Positions 6,388-13,800 of a stretch of 23,762 bases of DNA are shown piece by piece. Each line of letters begins with the position of its first letter. Position 1 is the stretch's first letter. The position numbers and the translations under genes were made by a program. The notes below the pieces were generated by a model. The model was not told the origin of the DNA. It did not search any database and saw only the letters and a list, made by a program, of their open reading frames with translations. The stretch comes from JACKII01 sp963974445. GTDB lineage: Bacteria > Pseudomonadota > Alphaproteobacteria > Bin95. The DNA lies in contig CAXBDI010000057.1 of NCBI GenBank assembly GCA_963974445.1, positions 1 to 23,762 of the forward strand. Reading direction: 5' to 3'.

Positions 6388-7755
6388 ATGTTGCAAGAAC
6401 TCTCACGAAATTCAATAATCCTAATGGCAGCGGCTGGTCTGATTACCGCCTGTGTCGGGGTTGGCGTGCCCGGGACTCGGGCGCAGACCGGTGACTATGG
6501 TGATGCACCGGATGGAGGAGCGACAGGGTATCCCGGTCCCTTCGCGCAGACTGGCGCGTTCCCGACCTTGTCGACGAGCGGTGGCGCGGTAACGCTCAAT
6601 ACCGACCAAGCGCGCTTTGGCCCCGGGGCCAGCGCCGAGGCGGATGCCAACGACCCGGCGGATCCCGACGGTCAGCCGAACCTGAACCCCTCTAACACTG
6701 ACCGCGACGACGGGCTGGTCGACTTCGTTCTCGTCCTAGTGTCAATTCCGCCACCGGCAGCGCTAACCGTCAACCTGACGGCACCGCCCGGCAGCGGCGG
6801 CGGAAATTTCTTCGTCAACGCCATCATCGACATGAACTTGGACGGCGCGTGGGGTGGTGTCACCAGCCCTGGCGTGCCGGAATGGGTGGTGAAGAACTTT
6901 CCCGTTCAGCTTACGGCCGGCCAAAGCACACCGGTGGCGCTGCCGCCGTTCCTGTTCGGCTTCGGCAACCGCTTGCCGGATGGCGCATGGCTGCGTCTGC
7001 TGGTCAGCCGAGAGGCGGTCGCGGCGACAGATTGGGATGGCGGCGGCCAGTTCTCGGCCGGGGAAGTCGAAGACCACGTCATCCAACTACCGGTTTTTGG
7101 GCCGACGCAAAAACGCATCGTCATGAACATGAATTGCCCGCGCCGGGTGCTGTTCCCGCCGGGCCGAGCACAGGTTCGGTTCCGGTGTCAGGCGTTTAAC
7201 ATAGCGCTCGGCGCCACCGCCGGCTCGTTCAGCTACGTGTTGAACGGGATCGGCGCAAACGCTCCGAGTGTCACAGTAAACCCGCTGGGCGCGCCGGCGA
7301 ACCTGGGTTGTGCGGGAGGGCCTCCTTTCCCCGCCGGCGGTCCGGTTCGTTGTGGCAATCCGCCTGGCGATATTCCGATAGCAGGCGCGGGGCCGGTTAA
7401 TCTCTTTTTCGTCGCCACCGACAATGGAGGACCGTTGCCGTCCAACTGGGTCGCCACCGCCAGCGCCGAGGACCCGCCGTCGGTAGTCACGCCAGATGGC
7501 ATTACAGTCGGCTTTGGCGACTCCTTCCGTAACGTCACGTTCGACCGGGTAGAGATCAAAATTAAGGCGAAGATCAAGCTCTACAAGAACTATGTGCTGA
7601 TCGAGTTGACGCCGAAAGTCATCGGAACGACACGGCCCGAGGACCCGATTTCGGTCATCGTGCGACCCGGCGAAAGTTGGCATGGCCTCAGTTACTCTGA
7701 GATGCGCAAAATGGGCGACCAGATGATCGACCTACCGCCGCTGCAGTCGAAGTAG
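6388..7755 (+). CDS. Exported GEVED-domain protein, possible lipoprotein
   Basis: A 455-residue protein. Residues 1-35 are an export signal: hydrophobic core IILMAAAGLIT, a possible lipobox ending at C22 (ITAC), and an alternative signal-peptidase I site near TRAQ (30-33). The mature part opens with DYGDAPDGG (36-44), continues with an acidic DPADPDGQ/DRDDGL region (89-110), and has WDGGGQFSAGEVEDHVI at 216-232. These match the DFGDAP...GEVEDY pattern of the GEVED domain in bacterial surface and secreted proteins. The C-terminal half (about 240-455) is beta-rich with four cysteines (C250, C267, C308, C322) and no homology I recognise. I chose the ATG at 6388 because of the strong AGGAGG at 6376; an upstream in-frame start at 6346 lacks one and overlaps the promoter. 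Likely role: envelope or extracellular structural/adhesive protein (inference). Confidence 0.8.
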   Translation: MLQELSRNSIILMAAAGLITACVGVGVPGTRAQTGDYGDAPDGGATGYPGPFAQTGAFPTLSTSGGAVTLNTDQARFGPGASAEADANDPADPDGQPNLNPSNTDRDDGLVDFVLVLVSIPPPAALTVNLTAPPGSGGGNFFVNAIIDMNLDGAWGGVTSPGVPEWVVKNFPVQLTAGQSTPVALPPFLFGFGNRLPDGAWLRLLVSREAVAATDWDGGGQFSAGEVEDHVIQLPVFGPTQKRIVMNMNCPRRVLFPPGRAQVRFRCQAFNIALGATAGSFSYVLNGIGANAPSVTVNPLGAPANLGCAGGPPFPAGGPVRCGNPPGDIPIAGAGPVNLFFVATDNGGPLPSNWVATASAEDPPSVVTPDGITVGFGDSFRNVTFDRVEIKIKAKIKLYKNYVLIELTPKVIGTTRPEDPISVIVRPGESWHGLSYSEMRKMGDQMIDLPPLQSK

Positions 7756-7768
7756 CGCTGCGGCAGCG
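7756..7768. terminator. Small hairpin between convergent genes
   Basis: CGCTG-CGG-CAGCG directly follows the TAG of the GEVED gene and fills most of the 18-nt gap before the convergent CoA-transferase gene ends at 7774. It could end transcripts from both sides. It has a short stem and no T-tract, so support is weak. Confidence 0.3.
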
Positions 7769-7773
7769 TATCG

Positions 7774-8967
7774 CTAGACCACCCCCTCCACCCGCAATCG
7801 CGCTACGTCCAGCCCCAGCGCGCCCAGCACCTCGTCGGTGTGCTGGCCCAAGGTCGGCGGCGGGCTTTGGGCGGCGGTGACGTCGCCGTTGGCTTTGAAA
7901 CCCAGCGTCGGGATGGCCACTTCCCGGTCGACCGACGGCAAAGCGACCGGCCGCATCAGCCCGCGGGCGGCGAGTTGCGGTTCGTTTAGCGCCTCGTCCA
8001 GGCGGCGGACGCGGACGGCAGGCACGCGCGCCTCGTCCAGGATCGCCTCCCACGCATCCGCCGATTTGGTGGCGAACACCGCCGCGAACTCTTCCCGCAG
8101 CGCTGCCTGGTTCTGCTTGCGCGGGTCGCCCGGCGCGAACCGCGGGTCGCTCAACAAACGTTCCAGGCCGATGGCTTTGCAGAGGCGGGCGAATTGCGGC
8201 TGGTTATTGGACGCCAGGCTCAACAGGCCGTCGTTCGTCTTATAGGTGCCTGAGGAAGGCGAACCGCTGAACGCCTCGTTGCCGGTCGGCGGTGGCGGCT
8301 TACCGGTGGCCAATGTGGATACGGCGAGCGAAGCCATCAGCAGCATCGCGCTATCCAACATGGCGACATCGACCCGCTGCCCCTTGCGGGTGCGCTCCCG
8401 CTCCAGCAGTGCGGCCAGCACCGCGAATGCGCCCATCAGGCCGCTGGCGTAGTCGACATATGGGCTGCCGACCTTGAGCGGCACCGTCTCCGGCGTGCCG
8501 GTGGTGTGCATGATGCCGACCATGCCCTGAATGATGTGGTCGTAGGCCGGGCGGTGGCCGATGGGTCCGTCCTGGCCGTAAGCGCTGAGCGAGGCATAGA
8601 TCAGCCGCGGATTGACCGCCGACAAGTCCTCGTAGCCGATGCCGAGGCGGGCGGCAGTGCCGGGGCTGAAATTCTCGACGAAGATGTCCGAGTCCTGCAC
8701 CAGATGCTTCAGCACGGCGAGGCCTTGCGGCGTCTTCAGGTCCAGCGTCACCGATTTCTTGCCGGCATTTTGCGTAACGAAGGAGAGCGGCAGGCCGGCG
8801 GCCTCCAGATCCGCGTCACTGCCGCCCTGCCGGGTCCAATCGCCCTGCCCCGGTTTCTCGATCTTAATCACCTCGGCGCCCATCAACGCCAACTGATAGG
8901 TGCAATAGGGCCCGGCCAAAACCTGGGTGGTCTCGATCACGCGTTTGCCGGCGAGGGGTTGGAACAT
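7774..8967 (-). CDS. Class III CoA-transferase (CaiB/BaiF family)
   Basis: A 397-residue family III CoA-transferase, which moves CoA between carboxylic acids through an aspartyl-CoA intermediate. It shows the N-terminal 'PLAGKRVIETTQVLAGPY' signature, then GAEVIKIEKPGQGDWTR, NAGKKSVTLDLK, and the catalytic Asp (D143, in RPAYDHIIQG), matching formyl-CoA transferase Asp169. The C-terminus has the typical LGQHTDEVLGALG tail. I prefer the ATG at 8967 (MFQPLAGKR) because GGAG lies nine bases before it; an ATG at 8985 has no good ribosome binding site. It follows tctC by 72 nt on the same strand and is probably the last gene of the transporter operon. Context implies activation of the imported carboxylate to its CoA ester. 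Confidence 0.95.
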   Translation of the reverse strand: MFQPLAGKRVIETTQVLAGPYCTYQLALMGAEVIKIEKPGQGDWTRQGGSDADLEAAGLPLSFVTQNAGKKSVTLDLKTPQGLAVLKHLVQDSDIFVENFSPGTAARLGIGYEDLSAVNPRLIYASLSAYGQDGPIGHRPAYDHIIQGMVGIMHTTGTPETVPLKVGSPYVDYASGLMGAFAVLAALLERERTRKGQRVDVAMLDSAMLLMASLAVSTLATGKPPPPTGNEAFSGSPSSGTYKTNDGLLSLASNNQPQFARLCKAIGLERLLSDPRFAPGDPRKQNQAALREEFAAVFATKSADAWEAILDEARVPAVRVRRLDEALNEPQLAARGLMRPVALPSVDREVAIPTLGFKANGDVTAAQSPPPTLGQHTDEVLGALGLDVARLRVEGVV

Positions 8968-9039
8968 CAGTGCTGTCTCCGTCATCCTACAGAAAACGCC
9001 CCGGCCCAGCAGGACCGAGGCGCGGTAACTGCGCGGTTG

Positions 9040-10002
9040 CTAGTTGGATTTCGGCGGTTCGTAGCCGCTGTCCTTCACCATCTTTTCCAGCGTAGCGTTC
9101 GACTCTTCGACCAAGGCATCGATGTTCTCAAGACCGACATAGCTGATGGGCATCATGATCTTTGCAGAGATGTCCTTCATGTCCTTGGTCTGCACGGCTT
9201 TCTCGACCGCGGCGTCGAGCTTGGCGATGATGGCCGGGTCGGTGCCTTTCGGGAAGGCGATGACGGTCGGCGCATCGGCGGCGCCTTGGTAGCCCAGGTC
9301 CGCCAGGGTCGGCACATCGGGATACTGCGGCTGGCGCTTGGTCGTTACCACGGCCAGAGTCTTGAACTTGCCGGGATAGCGCGAGTGGATACCGCCGGAA
9401 TAGGCGAGGTCTACCTGATTGCCGAGGATGAGTTGCACCATGCCGGCGCCGCCTTTGGTCGGGATATAGTTGACGTCCAGGCCGTCCTTCTCCGCGATCA
9501 ACTGCATCAGGATGCGGGCGTAGGGGCTGAGAGCCGCATACTTGACGCCGGGATTGGCCTTGGCATAGGCGATGAACCCCGCCCAGTCCTCGAACGGCGC
9601 GCTGGCCGGTGCAACCATAGCCGGTTGGAACTCCGTCACCGTGCAGCAATAGTCATAGTCGGTGTAGCGGAAATCCAGGCTGGGATTGAGGTGCGGATTC
9701 AGGGTCAGGCCGGTGATCGCGCCGAAAAAGAAGATCGAGCCATCCGCCGGCTGTTCCTTGAACCACAACAGCGCCGTAGCCTGGCCGCCGCCCGGGCGGT
9801 TGATGACTTTGACAGGCACGCCCAACTCTTCGCCGAGTTGCTTGGCCAGCACGCGGCCTTTGGTGTCGGTGCCGCCGCCGGCCTTGTAGCCGATCAGCAT
9901 GGTGATCGGGCCGTCCGGCCATTCCGCCTGCGCCGGCAGCGCCGCGAGCGCGATACTGGCCGCCGCAACGGCGGCAAAGCCTAGTGACTTGAGGAATTGC
10001 AT
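9040..10002 (-). CDS. tctC: TTT transporter periplasmic substrate-binding protein (Bug/TctC family)
   Basis: A 320-residue periplasmic binding protein of the Bug/TctC family, the solute receptor of tripartite tricarboxylate transporters. Residues 1-26 form a clear Sec signal peptide ending ALPAQA before EWPDGPI. The mature part has the Bug pattern: PITMLIGYKAGGGTD near the start, VINRPGGG, and the YPDVPTLADLGYQG motif. A Cys pair in YDYCCTVTEF is a minor oddity. The ATG at 10002 has GGGAGAAA upstream. It follows tctA by 13 nt. Bug proteins bind diverse carboxylates (citrate, aromatic acids, amino acids), so the ligand cannot be assigned. Confidence 0.95.
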   Translation of the reverse strand: MQFLKSLGFAAVAAASIALAALPAQAEWPDGPITMLIGYKAGGGTDTKGRVLAKQLGEELGVPVKVINRPGGGQATALLWFKEQPADGSIFFFGAITGLTLNPHLNPSLDFRYTDYDYCCTVTEFQPAMVAPASAPFEDWAGFIAYAKANPGVKYAALSPYARILMQLIAEKDGLDVNYIPTKGGAGMVQLILGNQVDLAYSGGIHSRYPGKFKTLAVVTTKRQPQYPDVPTLADLGYQGAADAPTVIAFPKGTDPAIIAKLDAAVEKAVQTKDMKDISAKIMMPISYVGLENIDALVEESNATLEKMVKDSGYEPPKSN

Positions 10003-10015
10003 GGGTCTTTTCTCC

Positions 10016-11533
10016 CTATTCTGCGGCCTGGCTGGCCGGCTCGGTTGAAACTTTCTTGCGACGCAGAAACAGTAGGACGCCGATGATCGTCAACGCCCAG
10101 AAGGCCAGGGCGATGGGATGATCCCAAATAGCCTCCGGCGTGCCTTTCAGCAGACCGATGGATTGGCGCAACGCCAGTTCGAAACCGTCGCCAACGACAA
10201 ACCCGATCAGGAAGGTGACGAAGCTGAAATCGTATTTGCGCGCGAAGAAGCCGATAACTGCAAAGATTAACATGATGTAAAGACCGAACATGCCGCCGCC
10301 TTGCAAGTAAGAACCCAGACTACAAAGGAAGACGACGGTCGACAGCACCAGGCTGGGACTGAGCTTGATCACGCGGGCGAACAGGTTCTGGCCGAAATAG
10401 CCGATGCCCAGCAGGATCAGCGAGGCCGCCAGCATCGAGGCATAGATGCCCTGCATCAGCTCCGCCTGCTCGATAAACATCAGCGGGCCAGGCGTTACGC
10501 CCTGAATGATGAATGCGCCGATCAGGATGGCCGCTATGACGCTGCCGGGAATGCCGAGCGCGAACAGCGGCACGAAGCTGGCCGGGACGACGGCATTGTC
10601 GGCGCTTTCCGTCGCGGCGACGCCCTCAATCGCGCCGTCGCGCTCGAAGCTATCCGGGTCCTTCGCAGCGCGCCGGGCCATGCCGTAGGAGAGGAAGGAG
10701 CCGGTGCTCGCGCCTAGGCCCGGCAGGATGCCGATGAAGATGCCGACGCCGGTGCCGCGGATAATGGCGACAGCGGATTTTTTCCAGTCCTCCCAGGTGA
10801 CATAGGCGTCTTCCGGTTTGCCGGAGCCGCGCAGCAGGTCGGTCTCCGCCTCCAACCGGCGGCGGTTGCCGATCTGCACCATCATCTCCGACAGAGCCAG
10901 CATGCCGATGGCGACGGGGATCAGCGGCAGGCCGTCGTAAAGCTCGAACTGGCCAAAGATCAGGCGCTCGGTCGAGGTTTCGATCTCCAGTCCCACCGTG
11001 GAGGACAGAACGCCAAACAGGCCGGCGATCATGCCCTTGACCAGGGACTTGCCGGAAAGCGCCGCGATGAAGGTCAGCGAGAACGCCAGGATCGCCACCA
11101 ACTCGATTGGCCCGATAGCCAGCGCGTAGTCGGCCAGCGTCTGCGCCATCAGGATCAGCGCGCAGGTGGAGACGAAATCGCCAATGACGCTGGCATAGAG
11201 GCCCATTTTCAGCGCCTTCTGTGCCTTGCCGGCTCTCGCCAACGGATAACCGGCCAGAGCCGTCGGCGCCGATGACGGCTCGCCCGGCGTGTTCATCAGG
11301 ATGGCGGAGACGGCGCTGCCTGCGGTCGAGCCTTTGGAGATGCCGACCAGAAAAGCGATGGCGGCCAACGGCTCGATATAGAAGGTAATCGGGATCGCAA
11401 CGGCGGTGGCCGTGCCCTTGCCCAATCCCGGCAGCGCGCCGACCAGATAGCCGATGGCGACGCCGATGAAGATGAAGAAGATGTTGTAGGCGGTGAGCGC
11501 GGCACCGAAGCCGCCGACGAGGCCATCAATCAT
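10016..11533 (-). CDS. tctA: TTT transporter large membrane subunit (TctA)
   Basis: A 505-residue polytopic inner-membrane protein with about a dozen hydrophobic segments, the large permease subunit of a tripartite tricarboxylate transporter. Two family-specific segments are plain: GALPGLGKGTATAVAIP near residue 30, and GILPGLGASTG followed by ATESADNAVVPASFVPLF, then LGIPGSVIAAILIGAFIIQG and VTPGPLMF. The ATG at 11533 (MIDGLVGGFG) overlaps the tctB stop as ATGA, showing translational coupling; the frame stays open farther upstream but only as out-of-frame tctB sequence. It lies in the order tctB-tctA-tctC, so all three TTT components are present and apparently intact. Confidence 0.96.
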   Translation of the reverse strand: MIDGLVGGFGAALTAYNIFFIFIGVAIGYLVGALPGLGKGTATAVAIPITFYIEPLAAIAFLVGISKGSTAGSAVSAILMNTPGEPSSAPTALAGYPLARAGKAQKALKMGLYASVIGDFVSTCALILMAQTLADYALAIGPIELVAILAFSLTFIAALSGKSLVKGMIAGLFGVLSSTVGLEIETSTERLIFGQFELYDGLPLIPVAIGMLALSEMMVQIGNRRRLEAETDLLRGSGKPEDAYVTWEDWKKSAVAIIRGTGVGIFIGILPGLGASTGSFLSYGMARRAAKDPDSFERDGAIEGVAATESADNAVVPASFVPLFALGIPGSVIAAILIGAFIIQGVTPGPLMFIEQAELMQGIYASMLAASLILLGIGYFGQNLFARVIKLSPSLVLSTVVFLCSLGSYLQGGGMFGLYIMLIFAVIGFFARKYDFSFVTFLIGFVVGDGFELALRQSIGLLKGTPEAIWDHPIALAFWALTIIGVLLFLRRKKVSTEPASQAAE

Positions 11534-11967
11534 AGGATCGCCGTCCCCAGCACTTCGTAAAACAGCAGGTAGACGCCCAACACCAAGCCGGCGGGTAAAC
11601 CGGCCAGCAGATACCATCGCCGCTCGCCCATGTAGAGCATGGTCGCCAACACCACAAACGCGCCGGCGACCGCTGGATGGACGTACTCGAACAAGACGGT
11701 GCCGGCCAGGACGATCACGACGATAGCTGCCATCGCCCGCCATTCTGAGGGCTTCGGCGCCGGCGCTTCCTCCGCGGTCCCGCGGATCGCGTTCAGGGTG
11801 AGGATCGCCGCCAGCACCGTTATGCCCACCGCGCAGATTTGCGGCAGCAGCGCCGGCGGTATGGCAGCGCCGGTGTTCTGCACGGTCTGGTCTGGAATGA
11901 TAACAAACAGCAACAGCAAACCGCTTGCCATCAGCAATGTGCCGGCGATCAGGTCGGCTTTCGGCAT
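11530..11967 (-). CDS. tctB: TTT transporter small membrane subunit (TctB)
   Basis: A 145-residue protein with four hydrophobic segments (about 6-26, 42-62, 78-97 and 100-140, the last region holding a split pair), the size and topology of TctB. It has the family's N-terminal pattern: ADLIAGTLLMASGLLLLFVI followed by an AAIPPALLPQI loop. It starts the tctBAC set, with ATG at 11967 and AGGCGAGG just upstream. The stop overlaps the tctA start by 4 nt. TctB sequences are poorly conserved, so the call rests on topology, length and position next to tctA. Confidence 0.93.
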   Translation of the reverse strand: MPKADLIAGTLLMASGLLLLFVIIPDQTVQNTGAAIPPALLPQICAVGITVLAAILTLNAIRGTAEEAPAPKPSEWRAMAAIVVIVLAGTVLFEYVHPAVAGAFVVLATMLYMGERRWYLLAGLPAGLVLGVYLLFYEVLGTAIL

Positions 11968-11984
11968 GTCCTCGCCTGTATTGT

Positions 11985-11995
11985 TGTCATTGACA
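11985..11995. promoter_or_regulatory. Short perfect palindrome upstream of tctB, operator candidate
   Basis: TGTCATTGACA is a perfect dyad around one central base, 18 nt before the tctB ATG. It resembles operators of the GntR/FadR superfamily (TGTC...GACA). No regulator gene is next to it, so the assignment is tentative. Confidence 0.25.
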
Positions 11996-12087
11996 GCCGT
12001 CTCAGCGCAGCGACCGTTTGCTTGTCAGCCTAGCGGCCCGAATGCCGCACGCCAACCCTCTGCGGCGAGCGATCCTGCAAAGGCGCT

Positions 12088-12843
12088 TCACATCGTCAGG
12101 TAGCCGCCGTCGGAGACCAGGGTGTGGCCGGTGACGTACTGCGAGAGGTCGCTTGCCAGGAACACGGCGGGACCCGCGATATCCTCCGGCGTGCCATAGC
12201 GGCCCATGGGAATGTGTTTGATCACTGCTGCCAACCGCTCGGGGTTTTGCATGATACCCTGCTCGTTGATTGGGGTGCGGATGACGCCGGGGCCGATGGC
12301 GTTGACCCGGACGCCGTGGGGGCCAAGCTCGTTGGCCAGCGCGACCGTAAAGCCCTTCACCGCATGCTTTGACATCGTATAGGCGACGCAGTTCGGCGTG
12401 TGCACGAAACTCTGGATCGAGCCGATGGAGATGATCCGGCCACGGGTCGCCTTCAACTGGTCGAGAAAGGCGTAGGTGCTGTTGAAGACGCCGTTGACGT
12501 TGATGCCGAGGGTGTCGTCCCAATCGCCCAGCGGATTTTCGGCCTCAGCCAAGGTCGCGCGGCGGACGATGCCGGCGTTGTTGACCAGGATGGAGAGATC
12601 GCCGACCTCCGCCCGCACCTTTTGCGCGAGCGCATCGCAGGAGGCGCGGTCGGTCACGTCGAGATGTTCGGCTCTGGCGGCATTGCCGCCGATCATCGCG
12701 ACGGTCTCAGCGGCGCCGGCGGTGTTGATGTCGGCTGCAATCACCGTCGCACCTTGCTCGGCATAGGCTAGTGCGATGCCGCGGCCAATGCCGCTGCCGC
12801 CACCGGTGATCAGGGCGATGTGGCCATCGAGAAGTCCTGGCAT
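12088..12843 (-). CDS. SDR-family NAD-dependent oxidoreductase
   Basis: The third classical SDR in the window, 251 residues. Motifs: TGGGSGIG near residue 13, Asp at the end of beta-2 (AADI, NAD preference), VNNAG near 88, structural Asn in GINVNG, catalytic Ser in SIGSIQSF, YTMSK, and the C-terminal LASDLSQYVTGHTLVSDGG. It resembles gluconate or 3-ketoacyl-type dehydrogenases in outline, but the substrate is not readable. It lies in the minus-strand catabolic row, 120 nt before tctB and 123 nt after the DehI-like gene. The larger gaps, holding a palindrome on one side and a candidate operator on the other, suggest it may have its own promoter. Confidence 0.94.
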   Translation of the reverse strand: MPGLLDGHIALITGGGSGIGRGIALAYAEQGATVIAADINTAGAAETVAMIGGNAARAEHLDVTDRASCDALAQKVRAEVGDLSILVNNAGIVRRATLAEAENPLGDWDDTLGINVNGVFNSTYAFLDQLKATRGRIISIGSIQSFVHTPNCVAYTMSKHAVKGFTVALANELGPHGVRVNAIGPGVIRTPINEQGIMQNPERLAAVIKHIPMGRYGTPEDIAGPAVFLASDLSQYVTGHTLVSDGGYLTM

Positions 12844-12889
12844 AGGGCGTTTCCTTTGTTGATGCTTAGGTTCGGTTTCCGTTTTTTTT

Positions 12890-12952
12890 ACCCTGAGCCT
12901 GTCGAAGGGTGGCCGGCTTTATTCTGAAAGGACCCTTCGACAGGCTCAGGGT
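12890..12952. repeat. Perfect 21-bp inverted repeat (CCTGAGCCTGTCGAAGGG type)
   Basis: The arms at 12890-12910 and 12932-12952 are perfect inverted copies around a 21-nt loop. The core, CCTGAGCCTGTCGAAGGG, is a repeat seen in intergenic regions of many unrelated bacteria. It lies between the DehI-like and SDR genes, both on the minus strand, so the transcript could form a stable hairpin. The adjacent run of eight T at 12882-12889 reads as A in that transcript, so this is not a standard terminator. Confidence 0.85.
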
Positions 12953-12966
12953 GAAGAGGGGCGATG

Positions 12967-13800
12967 TTAGGGTGAAAGGGGTGGCGGTAGCGCCTCGCGC
13001 AGCAGGCGGCCGAAGCAGATCATTTGCGGGCTGGTGCCCTGGTAAGTCTCGATGGCGGCCAGGATGTGGTTGGCCGGAGCATCGGCGGGCGGCGGGGGCG
13101 GAGGCGGCAGGATCGCCAGGAACTCCGGCACCGCGCCAGCGATGCGCTCACGCACGGCTTGGCATTCGCGGCGGACGACCTCGTTCTCGAACAACGGCCC
13201 GAGTTCGGTCGCTGCGTGCGCCAGGTAGGCCGGCCAGTGCGCCAGTTGGCGGTAGAGGCCGGGGACGAAGGTCTCGCCATCCATGTCGGTCGCCAGTTGC
13301 AGCAGCACGGCGCGGACATCGTCGCTGACCGCGTCGAGTGGCAGCGTCGCCGGTGGGTTGGGAAACGCCTTTGCCGGGCGCCAATCGCCCGCAGAAGCCG
13401 CCGCCTCGCCGGTCGCGGTCGCTCCTTGCAGCAAAGCCTGCACCGTGCCGCCGGTGGCCATGTTCAGCGGAGCGACGGTCTCGAACGACGCGCAGACGGT
13501 CCGCACGGTCTCCAGGCTGCCCGCATCGACTCCCAGCACCCGCAAGGCCGCTGGCGAGAGCTTCGGCAGCGGGGGCAGGTTCACTTCTTCCGCCAAGGCC
13601 CAGGCGCGCTCCGGCAGCACGCCGCAGGCGACGGCGGGCCGCACAGCATCCCAGGCCCACTCCAGCACGCCGGGCAAGGTCGCCAGATGCCGTTGCAGCG
13701 ACGAGACGTAGGGGACGCCGTAGAAGTGTCGGATTTCCGCATAGATTTCGGCGATGCGCCCGGTGGCCTCAGCCTCCGGCAGTTCGGTGAAGGCGGTCAA
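12967..13800 (-). CDS. DehI-like protein (2-haloacid dehalogenase group I family)
   Basis: A 277-residue, mostly helical protein resembling DehI, the dehalogenase that hydrolyses both D- and L-2-haloacids. Like DehI it contains two related halves: residues about 17-60 (AEIYAEIRHFYGVP...LEWAWDAV) and about 160-205 (DDVRAVLLQLATDM...LYRQLAHWP). A run of seven prolines follows at 232-238. From memory, DehI carries its catalytic Asp189 in an SD-YR context in the second half; here the matching place reads GLYRQLAHWP (181-190), so the Asp seems to be missing and dehalogenase activity is doubtful. The proposed start is TTG at 13800, overlapping the amidase TGA as TTGA, with GAGG about 10 nt upstream; the frame is open farther up but only inside the amidase gene. 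Confidence 0.7.
   Translation of the reverse strand: MTAFTELPEAEATGRIAEIYAEIRHFYGVPYVSSLQRHLATLPGVLEWAWDAVRPAVACGVLPERAWALAEEVNLPPLPKLSPAALRVLGVDAGSLETVRTVCASFETVAPLNMATGGTVQALLQGATATGEAAASAGDWRPAKAFPNPPATLPLDAVSDDVRAVLLQLATDMDGETFVPGLYRQLAHWPAYLAHAATELGPLFENEVVRRECQAVRERIAGAVPEFLAILPPPPPPPADAPANHILAAIETYQGTSPQMICFGRLLREALPPPLSP

Noticed and set aside
8506..9984. A 492-codon open frame on the plus strand opposite the CoA-transferase and TctC genes
   Set aside because: It is antisense to two genes with clear family motifs, its translation looks like low-information GC-rich shadow, and it crosses their boundary.
12882..12952. Palindrome plus T-run as an intrinsic terminator
   Set aside because: For minus-strand transcripts the run reads as A, and for plus-strand transcripts it comes before the hairpin, so the order is wrong in both directions.
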